In this document: one piece after another, positions 8,129-17,800 of the stretch
Layout: each line of letters begins with the position of its first letter
Numbering within the stretch: position 1 is the stretch's first letter
Assembly (NCBI GenBank): GCA_003249165.1
Contig: QKJV01000250.1
Coordinates: 1-39,022, forward strand
From: Desulfobulbaceae bacterium
Lineage (GTDB): Bacteria > Desulfobacterota > Desulfobulbia > Desulfobulbales > SURF-16
DNA length: 39,022 bases
Direction: 5' to 3'
The notes under the pieces: generated by a model
Seen by the model: only the letters and a program-made list of their open reading frames with translations
What the model was told of the DNA's origin: nothing
Databases searched by the model: none
Program-made: the position numbers and the translations under genes

Positions 8129-8533
8129 ATGGATGCCTATACCGAAGCGCACCTTTTTGTTGCCGCAATCAGAGTCTGTGAATATAAGCAGAATTCGCCG
8201 CCGTCCATTGAAGATGTATGCGAACTGCTGGGTTACTCCGTTGAACATGGTCATACTATCTGCAGGAAACTTAAAAGCAAGAATGTCATCAAAACCCTGG
8301 AAGATGCCTTTTCTTTCAAACTCTATGTAGCCGATTATCTGGCTATTGAAACATTCTCCAAAGAACCGGAAAAAGAAAACAGTCTTGCCAAGGAGATTGA
8401 GGCCTTCAAAGCCAAAAAGAAGGATATGGACAAAGAGGTTGCAAATATCCAGGCAGAGATGGAGAGAAAAAAGAAAGCGATGTTTGCCGATATTGAAGCC
8501 AGATTGAAACAGGAACTCAATAAAGACAAGTAA
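8129..8533 (+). CDS. Small protein: winged-helix-like domain plus coiled coil
   Basis: A 134-residue protein without signal or membrane segment. Residues about 5-75 (AHLFVAAIRVCEYKQ, SIEDVCELLGYSVEHGHTI, CRKLKSKNVIKTLED) look like a small winged-helix fold in which VCELLGYSVEHGHTICRKL would be the helix-turn-helix. Residues about 80-134 are a lysine- and glutamate-rich coiled coil (EIEAFKAKKKDMDKEVANIQ and following). A strong ribosome binding site, AGAGGAGA, stands before the ATG. It is monocistronic, convergent with the ABC permease gene 50 bp away. It may be a DNA-binding or adaptor protein; the function is not known to me. The overlapping minus-strand frame of 159 codons lacks a ribosome binding site and reads as low-complexity hydrophobic sequence, so it is a shadow. 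Confidence 0.8.
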   Translation: MDAYTEAHLFVAAIRVCEYKQNSPPSIEDVCELLGYSVEHGHTICRKLKSKNVIKTLEDAFSFKLYVADYLAIETFSKEPEKENSLAKEIEAFKAKKKDMDKEVANIQAEMERKKKAMFADIEARLKQELNKDK

Positions 8534-8583
8534 AACAGACACCCAGTTGTGTCTTGGCGATGATCAGCAGCTTGAGACGCTGA

Positions 8584-9375
8584 TTATCGCCATTTCAAGA
8601 ATATCTTTTCAAGCAGCCCGATAAAAGAATGGATCAGCAGACCAAGCACCATGAGAATGACAACACCTGCCATCAGTCGGTCTAATTGAAAGAGGTTCTG
8701 CTGCTCTATGATATAGGCACCGATGCCGTAACGGGCACTGACCATTTCTGCTGCGACAAGAAGAATAATACTGATTGAGGCAGAAATTCTAAATGCTGAC
8801 AAGATGGCTGGAAGTGTCCCGGGCAAAATGATATGCCGGATAATGGTAAAGGTTTTAAGGTTGAAACTCTGCCCCATACGAACCAGATTCTTAGCAACAT
8901 TATCAACCCCGCCATATGTGTTGATGACGGTCGGAAAGAATGCACCGAAAGCAATCGTTGCATATTTTGAACCTTCCCCGATACCGAACCAGATAATGAA
9001 GAGCGGCAGCAGGGCAATTTTGGGAATTGCAGATACCCCGGCAACCCATGGAATACCGACAGAACGGCCGATGGTTGATATTCCGATGACAAAGCCTGCA
9101 ACAATACCGCAGCTCACTCCAAGGCTCCAGCCGATGGCAAGACGTGAGAGCGATGCACCAAGATGCTGGTAGAGCAGTCCGCTTTTATAGAGCTGAGCAA
9201 GAGCCCTGCCGATGCTTGACGGTGACGGGAAAGACAACGGCCCGATAATCCCGGTTTGACAGAGGAACTCCAGCAGGGCAACAAAACCGATAAAACTCAG
9301 AAAAGCCACAATCGGCACAATACGAGGTCTGAACCCGCCGCCGCGATAGGCAACTGCCGTCCTGGAATCAGTCAT
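8584..9375 (-). CDS. ABC transporter permease, NitT/TauT (SsuC-like) family
   Basis: An inner-membrane permease of 263 residues with about six hydrophobic segments (for example [19 protein letters not shown] and [18 protein letters not shown]). The cytoplasmic EAA-type loop is visible as [18 protein letters not shown], typical of the SsuC/TauC/NrtB group. The start is set at 9375, because AGAGGAA sits 6 bases ahead; an earlier in-frame ATG at 9399 lacks this and would overlap the ATPase gene by 32 bases. With the 9375 start the overlap is 8 bases, which indicates translational coupling. It is the last gene of the three-gene importer. The substrate class is nitrate, sulfonate, taurine, a thiamine precursor or a related small compound. 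Confidence 0.9.
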   Translation of the reverse strand: MTDSRTAVAYRGGGFRPRIVPIVAFLSFIGFVALLEFLCQTGIIGPLSFPSPSSIGRALAQLYKSGLLYQHLGASLSRLAIGWSLGVSCGIVAGFVIGISTIGRSVGIPWVAGVSAIPKIALLPLFIIWFGIGEGSKYATIAFGAFFPTVINTYGGVDNVAKNLVRMGQSFNLKTFTIIRHIILPGTLPAILSAFRISASISIILLVAAEMVSARYGIGAYIIEQQNLFQLDRLMAGVVILMVLGLLIHSFIGLLEKIFLKWR

Positions 9376-10135
9376 GATGTTCCTCTTTATCGGCTGCAAT
9401 CGCCTCGTCTCTTATCTGCTGCCACAGCTGTTCACGATAATCAAGAAGCACCGGATCATTATCCTCTCTCTGGGCTACCGGCACATTAATGGTGATGATT
9501 TCTTTAATCCTGCCGGGTCTTCTGGATAAAACAACAACCCGATCGGCCAGTCTTACTGCCTCATCAAGATTATGCGTGACATAGAGTGCCGAGATGCCGA
9601 TACGCGAAAAAAGAGCGGCGAATTCTTCCATCAGGATAACCCGGGTCTGCGCATCGAGTGCAGAGAGCGGCTCGTCCATCAGAAGCACAGCAGGATTGAC
9701 CGCCAGCGCTCTTGCGATCCCGACTCTCTGGCACATTCCGCCGGAAAGCTGCTTGGGAAAGGCCTTGCGAAAACCCAACAATCCGGTCTGTTCAAGGACA
9801 AGATCGATCCTTTCCTGCTGCTCTTTTTTACCAAGCCCTGTATCGGCCAGCACAAGCCGGATGTTCCCCTCGACAGTCCGCCACGGCAGCAGTGCAAAAT
9901 CCTGGAAGACGTAGGTTAAAGGGTTGAGGCATTTTTCAGGGGCAGCCCCTTGCTGATACACCTTTCCCTCACTTGGCTGCAGCAAACCTCCGGCAATGGA
10001 AAGAAGTGTTGATTTGCCGCAGCCGGAAGGGCCTATGAGGGCAACCACCTCGGCTTCCTCAACCGTCAGATTGATCTCGCTGACAACAGTAAGATCACCG
10101 TAACGATGAGATATATCAGATAATTCAAGCCGCAT
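9368..10135 (-). CDS. ABC transporter ATP-binding protein, NitT/TauT family
   Basis: A 255-residue nucleotide-binding subunit that powers the importer. It has the Walker A motif GPSGCGKST, a Q-loop in [11 protein letters not shown], the signature [15 protein letters not shown] (Cys where many relatives have Arg or Lys), the Walker [13 protein letters not shown] and the switch histidine in [10 protein letters not shown]. The length and the PWRTVEGN segment after the Q-loop are typical of SsuB/TauB proteins. It is placed between the binding-protein gene (16 bp upstream) and the permease gene (8-bp overlap downstream), so the three genes form one operon. Confidence 0.94.
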   Translation of the reverse strand: MRLELSDISHRYGDLTVVSEINLTVEEAEVVALIGPSGCGKSTLLSIAGGLLQPSEGKVYQQGAAPEKCLNPLTYVFQDFALLPWRTVEGNIRLVLADTGLGKKEQQERIDLVLEQTGLLGFRKAFPKQLSGGMCQRVGIARALAVNPAVLLMDEPLSALDAQTRVILMEEFAALFSRIGISALYVTHNLDEAVRLADRVVVLSRRPGRIKEIITINVPVAQREDNDPVLLDYREQLWQQIRDEAIAADKEEHHD

Positions 10136-10151
10136 CAGTTTTTCTGTATCC

Positions 10152-11159
10152 CTACGGCATGGTCAGCGGTTCAATGAAGGTGGTATCAACAATTTCGGTC
10201 CCGTCGGCAGAAGCATCAACCAGGCCGCGATCTTTATACCACTTAATCTGCTTATAGATATCTGCCACATCAAGACGGCCGTCCTTTTCTATATACATGA
10301 CGCCATCCTTGATCTTAGGCAATGCCTTGGCGGCATCTTCATCGCTGTAGACATACTTGTGTATGAGATTAAGCATTTCCTCCTGATTGGCGTCACCGTC
10401 AATAAAAGCCGCTCTGTAATCATCTATTCCCTGCTGATAGGCTTTGACGAAGCGCTTGACTACGTCACTTTTTTCTTTAACGTTGGCTGTTGAAGTAAAC
10501 AGGCCGCCAACCTGATAAGGCGCATAATCGGCAACCCAGCCGATCACCTTTACAGCTCCTGCATTGATAAGCGGTTTAGCGATATGCGGAACGATAATCA
10601 TCGAGTCAACCTGCCCTGTTTTCAGGGCGCTGATCATATTACCCACTGACTGAAGCGGTTTGAGATCCATTGATTCAAGGTCAAACCCTGCCCCTTCTGC
10701 AACCTGGCCGATCATATAATGAAAAGAAGAGCCGACCTGAGACATGGCAAAGCTGTGACCAGGCAGTTTATCAACTGAGGTCAGGCCTTCGTCATATGCC
10801 TTGTTAGAGACAAGTATGGCGGAACCGGGATATCCCTTCACCTCGTGAAGCTGGGCTCCAATAACCTTCAATGCGCCTTTTGAAGCAAGATTATAAAAAC
10901 CGGCGGTAAGAGCCGTTACACCAAAATCGGCATCACGTGAGGCAATGGCAACGGCAACTGGCTGGGCTGAATTGAAAAATTTTAATTCCACATCAAGATC
11001 CTGCGCATCGAAATATCCTTTTTCATAAGCGATAAAGAGCGGAGCCGTTGAAACAAATGTCAGTGCAGCAACCGTGACCTTATCCTTGGCATGGCAAAGT
11101 GAAGTCACCAGCAGCATGCAGACGAGCGCAGTTACAAGGGAAAGAGAGCGTTTTTTCAT
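10152..11159 (-). CDS. ABC transporter substrate-binding protein, NMT1/SsuA-like
   Basis: A periplasmic binding protein of 335 residues with a Sec signal ([18 protein letters not shown], cleavage near SLCHA). The mature part has the NMT1/THI5-like pattern: [20 protein letters not shown] at the start, then [28 protein letters not shown] and a hinge-crossing second lobe with [17 protein letters not shown]. The start at 11159 is chosen because GGAGG stands before it and the signal peptide begins there; the frame is open 21 codons further upstream without support. It is the first gene of the importer operon and is divergent from a GyrI-like gene. No TPP riboswitch is visible upstream, so thiamine-precursor uptake is not supported. 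The substrate stays open. Confidence 0.92.
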   Translation of the reverse strand: MKKRSLSLVTALVCMLLVTSLCHAKDKVTVAALTFVSTAPLFIAYEKGYFDAQDLDVELKFFNSAQPVAVAIASRDADFGVTALTAGFYNLASKGALKVIGAQLHEVKGYPGSAILVSNKAYDEGLTSVDKLPGHSFAMSQVGSSFHYMIGQVAEGAGFDLESMDLKPLQSVGNMISALKTGQVDSMIIVPHIAKPLINAGAVKVIGWVADYAPYQVGGLFTSTANVKEKSDVVKRFVKAYQQGIDDYRAAFIDGDANQEEMLNLIHKYVYSDEDAAKALPKIKDGVMYIEKDGRLDVADIYKQIKWYKDRGLVDASADGTEIVDTTFIEPLTMP

Positions 11160-11385
11160 ATGCTTGACCTCCGTTATCAGTTGTGTAAATTCAATAATCA
11201 TTCTGTTTAGCGATGATATCAAACATCTTCAGCCTGATATTGCAAGAACTAATGCTGACGCAGGGTTTCCGGTCTATTGATCATTGCCGGATAACGCTGC
11301 TTTTTCTATATTGTACCTTTGCGGTTATGTAAAATGCATATTATCTGACAACAATCCGTATTTGCCCTGCAATAAAAAGGAAGCT

Positions 11386-11877
11386 ATGAACCCCCGAATA
11401 GTACAACTGCCTGAAACAAGGCTGATCGGCATAAACATGAAAATGTCCTTGCTAGACAATAAAACAGCTCTACTCTGGAAACAGTTTATGCCCAGAAGAA
11501 ACGAGATACAACACAGAGTAAATAGTGATTGTATTTCTATGCAGATCTATGGCAGAAATTGGAATTTTTCACCGCAGTCCGTCTTCACCAAATGGGCGGC
11601 TGTTGAGGTTTCCTCCTTTTCAAGTATACCGCCAGAGATGCACCGATATACCATAGAAGGCGGAAGCTATGCGGTTTTTAAACACAAAGGTTCTGTTGCC
11701 AAAGCACCAGAGATCATGCACTATATTTTTGCAGACTGGCTGCCCAACTCACCATATCAGCTGGATGACCGTGAACATTTCGAAATTTTACCGGAATCAT
11801 ACAACCCGCTTGATGAGAATGCAGAAGAAGATATCTGGATTCCAATCATAATAAAGCACACGGATGCTGGAACATAA
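11386..11877 (+). CDS. GyrI-like / AraC-effector-binding domain protein
   Basis: A 163-residue soluble protein made of one GyrI-like small-molecule-binding domain without a DNA-binding part. Supporting segments are the N-terminal VQLPETRLIGINMKMSL, the central QSVFTKWAAVEVSSF with the PPEMHRYTIEGGSYAVFKHK strand, and the C-terminal EHFEILPESY followed by EDIWIPI, which is the family's usual ending. The start at 11386 has AAAAAGGAAGCT ahead; the frame is open further upstream to 11284 but lacks a ribosome binding site. It is divergent from the ABC importer operon, so it may bind a ligand linked to it, but that is inference. Related single-domain proteins bind small hydrophobic compounds or inhibit gyrase. 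Confidence 0.8.
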   Translation: MNPRIVQLPETRLIGINMKMSLLDNKTALLWKQFMPRRNEIQHRVNSDCISMQIYGRNWNFSPQSVFTKWAAVEVSSFSSIPPEMHRYTIEGGSYAVFKHKGSVAKAPEIMHYIFADWLPNSPYQLDDREHFEILPESYNPLDENAEEDIWIPIIIKHTDAGT

Positions 11878-12041
11878 TCGGGGATATGCTATTAAAAAAC
11901 ACATTTTCATGCTCGAAACCATCTGTTTCCGCAATAAACCAATCTCGATCTGTGGTGATCTGCAATACTGCTCTGGCTCCTCAGTGTTCCTCCTGGAACC
12001 GATTCACAACGACAACAAACTTCACTAAACCGTCTTTTGTC

Positions 12042-12070
12042 TTCAATCGGGCAAACTCCTGGTCTATAAT
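12042..12070 (+). promoter_or_regulatory. Promoter candidate for the alcohol dehydrogenase gene
   Basis: A perfect TATAAT (12065-12070) is preceded after 17 bp by TTCAAT (12042-12047), a weak -35. It lies about 105 bp before the start codon at 12175. The rest of the 297-bp gap from 11878 holds no gene I can recognise. Confidence 0.4.
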
Positions 12071-12174
12071 ATATGAAATGCAGACATAAGAATGATTGCC
12101 ACAGATATTTCATGAAGCACCATTTGAACGACATAAACAGGCAGCTAATTAGCCCCTGAAAGGAGAATGATATC

Positions 12175-13344
12175 ATGGAAAATTTTGAATATGTGAACCC
12201 GACGAGGATAATATTCGGCCGCGGGACCGAAAACAATGCGGGAGAGCACACCGCCCGATACAGTAAAAAAATCCTGCTCCATTATGGAAGCCAGTTCGTC
12301 AAAAAATCAGGCCTGCTTGATCGTATCACAGCCTCACTTGAAAAGGCCGGTGTAGAATATGTCGAGCTTGGCGGAGTTAAACCCAATCCCCGCCTCAGTC
12401 TTGTCTATGAAGGGATTAAACTTTGCCGTGATCATGACCTCGGCTTTATCCTTGCAGTTGGCGGAGGCAGCACAATTGATTCAGCCAAGGCTATTGCTAT
12501 GGGGGCTGTCTTCGATGGTGATGTCTGGGATTTTTTCCTTAACAAAGCTGTTCCACAGGACGCCCTTCCGCTGGGGACGATTCTAACCATTCCGGCAGCG
12601 GGCAGCGAAGCAAGCACCGGTACAGTGATCACAAACGAAGAAGGGGATTTTAAACGGGCAGTGAATTCAGAACTCATTTATCCGCGTTTTTCCATTCTCA
12701 ACCCTGAAATTGCATTCTCGCTGCCCAAATTCCAAACAGCATGCGGTGCAACCGACATTCTTGCCCACCTGATGGAGAGGTATTTCACCAATACCGCCAA
12801 CGTTGCCTTTGTTGACCGTCTGCTTGAAGCTACAATGAAAAATATCATTCAGATGGCCCCCAAGGTACTTGCCGATCCGAACGATTATGATTCATGGGCG
12901 GAATTCATGTGGTCCGGTACTATTGCCCACAACAACCTGCTCAACACAGGCCGCATCGGAGACTGGGCCTCCCACGATATCGAGCATGAAATCAGCGGTA
13001 TTTACGATGTCACCCATGGAGCCGGACTCGCTGTCGTCTTTCCCGCCTGGATGAAATACACTCTCAGGCAGGACCTGAACCGGTTTGTCCAGTGGGCGGT
13101 CAGGGTCTGGAACGTTGAACTTGACGTTTTTGCTCCCGAAGCAACTGCACGGGAAGGGATCAAACGTATGGAAGCGTTTTTCCATTCACTTGGTCTCGGC
13201 ACAAGACTGAAAGATATCGACGTGGATGACAGCCGTTTACAGGAAATGGCAGAAAAATGCACCGACGGCAACACCCGGACCGTCGGCAATTTTGTTCTGC
13301 TGGATCAGAAGGCAATATACGAGATTCTTCTTCTGGCAGTATGA
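12175..13344 (+). CDS. Iron-containing alcohol dehydrogenase (BdhA/YqhD-like)
   Basis: A 389-residue group III dehydrogenase expected to reduce aldehydes or oxidise alcohols with NAD(P)H in the cytoplasm. The start, NFEYVNPTRIIFGRGTE, is typical of NADPH/NADH-dependent butanol dehydrogenases. The dinucleotide site is AVGGGSTIDSAKAIA. The metal ligands are visible as Asp and His in GATDILAHLMERY and two histidines in HEISGIYDVTHGAGLAV. The length is usual for the family. AAAGGAG precedes the ATG. The gene appears monocistronic, is convergent with the small gene of the cyclase operon, and is followed by a large hairpin. The natural substrate cannot be told from the sequence. Confidence 0.93.
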   Translation: MENFEYVNPTRIIFGRGTENNAGEHTARYSKKILLHYGSQFVKKSGLLDRITASLEKAGVEYVELGGVKPNPRLSLVYEGIKLCRDHDLGFILAVGGGSTIDSAKAIAMGAVFDGDVWDFFLNKAVPQDALPLGTILTIPAAGSEASTGTVITNEEGDFKRAVNSELIYPRFSILNPEIAFSLPKFQTACGATDILAHLMERYFTNTANVAFVDRLLEATMKNIIQMAPKVLADPNDYDSWAEFMWSGTIAHNNLLNTGRIGDWASHDIEHEISGIYDVTHGAGLAVVFPAWMKYTLRQDLNRFVQWAVRVWNVELDVFAPEATAREGIKRMEAFFHSLGLGTRLKDIDVDDSRLQEMAEKCTDGNTRTVGNFVLLDQKAIYEILLLAV

Positions 13345-13368
13345 TTGCCCCGGAAACCGGACACCCGA

Positions 13369-13434
13369 AAAGTTGTCGGACAAAGAGTTTGAGTTTTTTT
13401 AAGCAAGCGGATTACTCAAGCTCCCGACAACTTT
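13369..13434. terminator. Large two-part hairpin between convergent genes
   Basis: AAAGTTGTCGG (13369-13379) pairs perfectly with CCGACAACTTT (13424-13434). Inside it, GAGTTTGAG (13385-13393) pairs with CTCAAGCTC (13415-13423) with one G-U. A 5-base bulge separates the two stems, and the loop carries seven T. It is 25 bp after the dehydrogenase stop and 30 bp from the end of the opposite gene, so it may end transcription from both sides. Confidence 0.55.
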
Positions 13435-13464
13435 GAAAATCGTTTGAATCTTAGTATGCCAGCC

Positions 13465-13644
13465 TTACTCTTCGATCATCCCCAGCAACTCTGCCTGAAA
13501 CTCTTCCTCCTGAAGTTTCATGGCAATCGCCTGACATAATTTGGCTGTCAATCCGTCATGATCGCCGGAAGCAATGTTAATACTGACCTCTCCTGCCTCA
13601 TCAATTTCCAGAATCAATGCAGACTGATTTTCATTCAGCGTCAT
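13465..13644 (-). CDS. Small acidic protein coupled to the diguanylate cyclase
   Basis: A 59-residue acidic protein starting MTLNENQSALILEIDEAGEV and ending LQEEEFQAELLGMIEE. It has no signal, no membrane segment and no cysteine pair. The start is set at 13644, because AAAGGAG lies 7 bases ahead; an ATG at 13650 overlaps the cyclase stop codon (ATGA) but lies only one or two bases after GGAG. Either way the gene overlaps or abuts the cyclase gene and is likely translated with it. I do not recognise a family. It may be a partner or modulator of the cyclase; this is inferred from position only. Confidence 0.65.
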   Translation of the reverse strand: MTLNENQSALILEIDEAGEVSINIASGDHDGLTAKLCQAIAMKLQEEEFQAELLGMIEE

Positions 13645-13646
13645 AC

Positions 13647-14627
13647 TCATTCTCCTTTGTTAAAATCTTCTGCTGCAACGACCAGATTTCTACCGGAATT
13701 TTTTGCTCTATACAATGCAAGATCAGCCTGATGGAGCAGCCGGTCAACAGAATCAGCATGTTCCGGGAATGCAGCGACTCCCATTGATACCGTTACCTGG
13801 CCTATCTGACGCCCCTCCCATGACAATTTCGTCCCGGCAATTCCGGTCCTGATATGCTCGGCCCTGACAATATAATTGTCCAGATTACCGCTGGTAAAAA
13901 GAATAAGAAACTCCTCTCCGCCGAGCCTGAAAACGAAATCCTCATTACGTACACCGGAAACCAGCATATCGGCCAACATCTTAAGCACCCAGTCTCCGGC
14001 AGCATGACCAAAGCTGTCATTGACACGCTTGAAATGATCAATATCCACCATAACCATGCCAAGCGTAGTTTTCAGTCGTTTGGCCCGGTGTATTTCCTTG
14101 GCCAGGACATCTTCCATATGGCGCCGGTTATAAAGCTGGGTCAACTCATCTCTCAGCGCCATCTGATAGAGACTCCTTCGCAAACGAAGATTAGCAACAG
14201 CCAGGGTCATATATTCGGCTGCAATGAAAGCCACTCCCCTAAATTCCGGCATCGACGTCTCTTTATCTCCTTCCAGACAAAGCATTCCAAAAACGGCCTG
14301 GCTTTCCCTGAAAGGGACACAATACATTTCTCTTCCGCCCGCCTTACAGACCTTACTGGAGAACGAGGAACGGATATTCTCTGGAATTCCTGACTGCACT
14401 GCAGGACAGATGTCTGACACCTGTTCAGGCAGATCTGTTTGGCCCCAGGCCAGACGTTTTACAAGTGGTTTACCAGCCTCTTCAGCGAGATAGATCGCCC
14501 CGCTTCGCCCCTTGTAAAGGGCTGGAAAATACCAGTAAGCGATGTCGAACAATTCATCTTCTGTAACACAACTCTGCAGCAGCATGGCCATCCCAGACAG
14601 CAGAACAAGCTTATTTTCTTCCGGCAT
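13647..14627 (-). CDS. Diguanylate cyclase with N-terminal GAF-like domain
   Basis: A soluble 326-residue protein expected to make cyclic di-GMP from two GTP. Residues about 1-150 form a GAF-like sensor (LFDIAYWYFPALYKGRSGAI, MYCVPFRESQAVFGMLCLEG). Residues about 158-322 form the GGDEF domain: DELTQLYNRRHMEDVL, MVDIDHFKRVNDSFGH for metal and nucleotide binding, and an intact GGEEF at 236-240. RNED at 227-230, five residues before GGEEF, matches the inhibitory RxxD site, so product feedback is expected. Thus it should be active, not degenerate. It is translationally linked to a 59-residue protein downstream. The signal sensed by the GAF part is unknown. Confidence 0.93.
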   Translation of the reverse strand: MPEENKLVLLSGMAMLLQSCVTEDELFDIAYWYFPALYKGRSGAIYLAEEAGKPLVKRLAWGQTDLPEQVSDICPAVQSGIPENIRSSFSSKVCKAGGREMYCVPFRESQAVFGMLCLEGDKETSMPEFRGVAFIAAEYMTLAVANLRLRRSLYQMALRDELTQLYNRRHMEDVLAKEIHRAKRLKTTLGMVMVDIDHFKRVNDSFGHAAGDWVLKMLADMLVSGVRNEDFVFRLGGEEFLILFTSGNLDNYIVRAEHIRTGIAGTKLSWEGRQIGQVTVSMGVAAFPEHADSVDRLLHQADLALYRAKNSGRNLVVAAEDFNKGE

Positions 14628-14776
14628 GCAAACTTCCTTTCATCGGTGTCAGCGTTTTCAATTTCTGTGCAGGATTAAAAAAACGTACAACCCGCATCAT
14701 CCATTTCGTAACATACCAGAAAAGATCTGTAAACGTTCACTATTCGGTAAAGGCGACTCCGGCAAATTCAGGTTCT

Positions 14777-14807
14777 CTGCAAAAACATAATGAAATCTTT
14801 TTTGCAG
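14777..14807 (-). terminator. AT-rich hairpin downstream of the hydantoinase gene
   Basis: CTGCAAAAA (14777-14785) and TTTTTGCAG (14799-14807) form a perfect 9-bp stem about 30 bp after the hydantoinase stop on the minus strand. The T-rich arm could serve as part of a terminator. No separate T-run follows. Confidence 0.4.
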
Positions 14808-14838
14808 GCCTATAGGTGCTAGTTGTTTATATACAGGT

Positions 14839-17800
14839 TCAGGCAGCACCATAGCCGCCGCCCCCCGGTGTCTCGATTACAAAGGTATCTCCCGCCTCAA
14901 CGGTTATCTCATCGTTTCCCTTGAGACTGATCTTCTCGCCGCTGGCTCTGATTACATAATTGAGCCCTCGTTGTCCCGGGCCTCCGCCCTGAAGGCCGTA
15001 TGGTTCCGTTTCCCGGTGAGACGAGAGAACCGTTGCAGTCATCTGCTCTAAAAAGCGCATCTTGCGGACTGCACCGTTTCCGCCGCTGAATTTTCCTTTT
15101 CCACCACTGCCGCGTCGAATGGAAAATTCATCAAGGATGACCGGGAAACGCCACTCAACAACCTCAGGATCAGTCATTCTGGTATTGGTCATATGGCTGT
15201 GAACGGCACTGGTTCCCGGATGGTCCGGCCCAGCCCCGGTTCCGCCGCAGATTGTCTCGTAGTTCTGGTAGGTGTTATTGCCGTAGACAAAATTATTCAT
15301 TGTTCCCTGTGACGATGCAAGCACACCGAGAGCACCGAACAGAGCATCGGTAATACACTGGGACACCTCCGTATTGCCGGATATCACCGCCGCCGGGTAT
15401 TCCGGGCTGATCATCGTCTTTTTTGGAATAACAATATCAAGCGGTTTCAGACAGCCTTCATTGAGCGGAATATCATCGTCAACCAAGGTCCGAAAAACAT
15501 AGAGAACCGCCGCCTTGCACACGGCTGAAGGGGCATTGTAATTGCCGGAATCCTGCTCCGAGGTACCGTCAAAATCAATAATTGCCTGTCTTTTTCCCCT
15601 GTCAACGGTTATGGAAACCCTAATCTGCCGTTTGCCGTCCATCTGATAAGTGAAGCTGGAATCGTGCAGCACACCCACTACGCGGCGAACCGATTCTTCG
15701 GCATTGTCCTGCACATGTCCCATGTAGGCCTGAACAACTTCAAGGCCGAACTGGGACACCATCTTGCCAAGTTCCCTGATCCCGGTTTCGTTGGCAGCAA
15801 TCTGTGCCGCCAGATCAGCCATATTCTGGTCGACATTGCGGCAGGGATACTTACCTGACGACAGCAGCTCCCTGATCTCCTGCTCCAGCAGCTGCCCCTG
15901 CTTAACCAGCAGGAAGTTGTCGATCAAAACACCTTCTTCTTCGATATGGCAGCTGTCCGGCGGCGATGAACCTGGAGTCCGCCCGCCGATGTCGGCATGA
16001 TGCCCCCTTGAGCCGACATAAAACAGCACGTCGTTCCCCTCGCTGTTAAAAACAGGAGAGATCACCGTCACATCAGGCAGATGCGTCCCGCCGTTATATG
16101 GTGCGTTAAGGGCATAGACATTTCCCGGCACCATGGTCTGCCTGTTTTCCCTGATAACCGTTTTCACAGACTCACCCATGGAGCCCAAATGAACCGGAAC
16201 ATGCGGCGCATTGGCCACCAACTGTCCTTCTTTATCAAAAATCGCACAGGAAAAATCGAGCCGTTCCTTAATATTTACAGAATGCGAGGTGTTGGACAGG
16301 GTAAGCCCCATCTGCTCGGCAATGGACATGAAAAGGTTATTGAACACCTCGAGCATCACCGGGTCTGCATCTGTCCCCACGGCCTCCAGTTTCTTTCTCG
16401 CTTCGTATCGAGTAAGAAGCAGATGGCGTCGATCGTTGAGCTTCGCCAGCCAGCCGTTTTCTACTACCACCGTTCCGGTGGGCTCAAGAATTATTGCCGG
16501 CCCCTTAATCTCCTGGCCGATGGCAAGTGCATCACGCTGGTAAAGCTGCGCCTGCTGAAATAGTCCTGCCATAAAGACACTCACTGAACCAAGCGAATCA
16601 GCCGGAGGGTGATGCTCGTCCAGCAGAACCGGGTCAATCATGATCTCATTGAGTCCGATACTCTCAACAGATAGCGCCTCGACAACAATATTTTTCTTTC
16701 TGCTGACAAAGCCGAACTGGCGAAGATGCGCTGCCTCAAACTGTTTGATCATGGTTTCAAACTCGGCAAAATCGATCAGCAGCGGCGTGTCGGTTCCTTC
16801 ATAACGTAGATGAAGCCGCAGCTCTATTTTGATATCTTCTGAATCAACTCCCTGCTGCAGCACCTCTTCGGCCGCCTCGTCCATCAACGGCTGGGCTGTC
16901 CTTTCAAGCTCCGGTAGAATTTCGGGGTTGAGTATTTTTTCCACCTGCTGCTGCCGCATTGCCCGAATATCGGCAAGGCCCATGCCATAAGCGGAAAGTA
17001 CACCGGCAAGCGGGTGCAGAAAAATAGTTTCCATTCCAAGAGCATCGGCAACCAGACAGGCATGCTGCCCGCCTGCTCCGCCAAAACAGTTCAGGGCATA
17101 GCGGGTAACATCGTGACCACGCTGTACCGAGATCTTCTTGATTGCATTGGCCATATTCTCAACGGCAATACGCAGGAAGCCCTCAGCAACCATCTCAGAG
17201 GTCAGCTGCTGGCCAGTGGCCACATTGATTTCTTCAGCTAGTGCAGCAAATTTAAGTCGTACCGCCGAGTCGTCCAGCATCTGCCTGCCGTCTTCGCCGA
17301 ACACCTTTGGAAAATAGGCAGGCTGCAGTTTTCCAAGCATCACATTGCAATCGGTCACGGTCAGTGGGCCGCCCCTCCGATAACAGGCCGGCCCGGGATT
17401 GGCTCCGGCAGATTCGGGACCAACCCTGAAACGGCTGCCGTCAAAGTTCAGGATAGAACCGCCGCCAGCTGCCACTGTATGAATATGCATCATCGGCGCC
17501 CGCATCCGGACACCGGCCACCATGGTTTCAAAACTACGCTCATATTCGCCGTCATAATGGGTTACATCCGTTGATGTTCCACCCATATCAAAACCGATCA
17601 ATCTGGTCAGTCCGCTCATCGAAGCAGTGCGGGCCATTCCTACCACACCGCCTGCAGGACCAGACAGGATTGCATCTTTTCCGCGAAACAGTCTGGCGTC
17701 AGTCAGCCCTCCATTGGACTGCATAAACATCAACCGCGGCGCACCGCCATCAGCTCCCGACCCAAGTCTTTCTGCCACCCGGTCAACATACCGCCGCAAT

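Noticed and set aside
8063-8542. Minus-strand frame of 159 codons
   Set aside because: It is antisense to the winged-helix/coiled-coil gene, has no ribosome binding site, and its hydrophobic, Phe-rich sequence is the mirror of a Lys/Glu-rich coiled coil.
11160-11385. TPP riboswitch or other leader RNA before the NMT1-like ABC operon
   Set aside because: None of the conserved thiamine-element segments is present on the minus strand.
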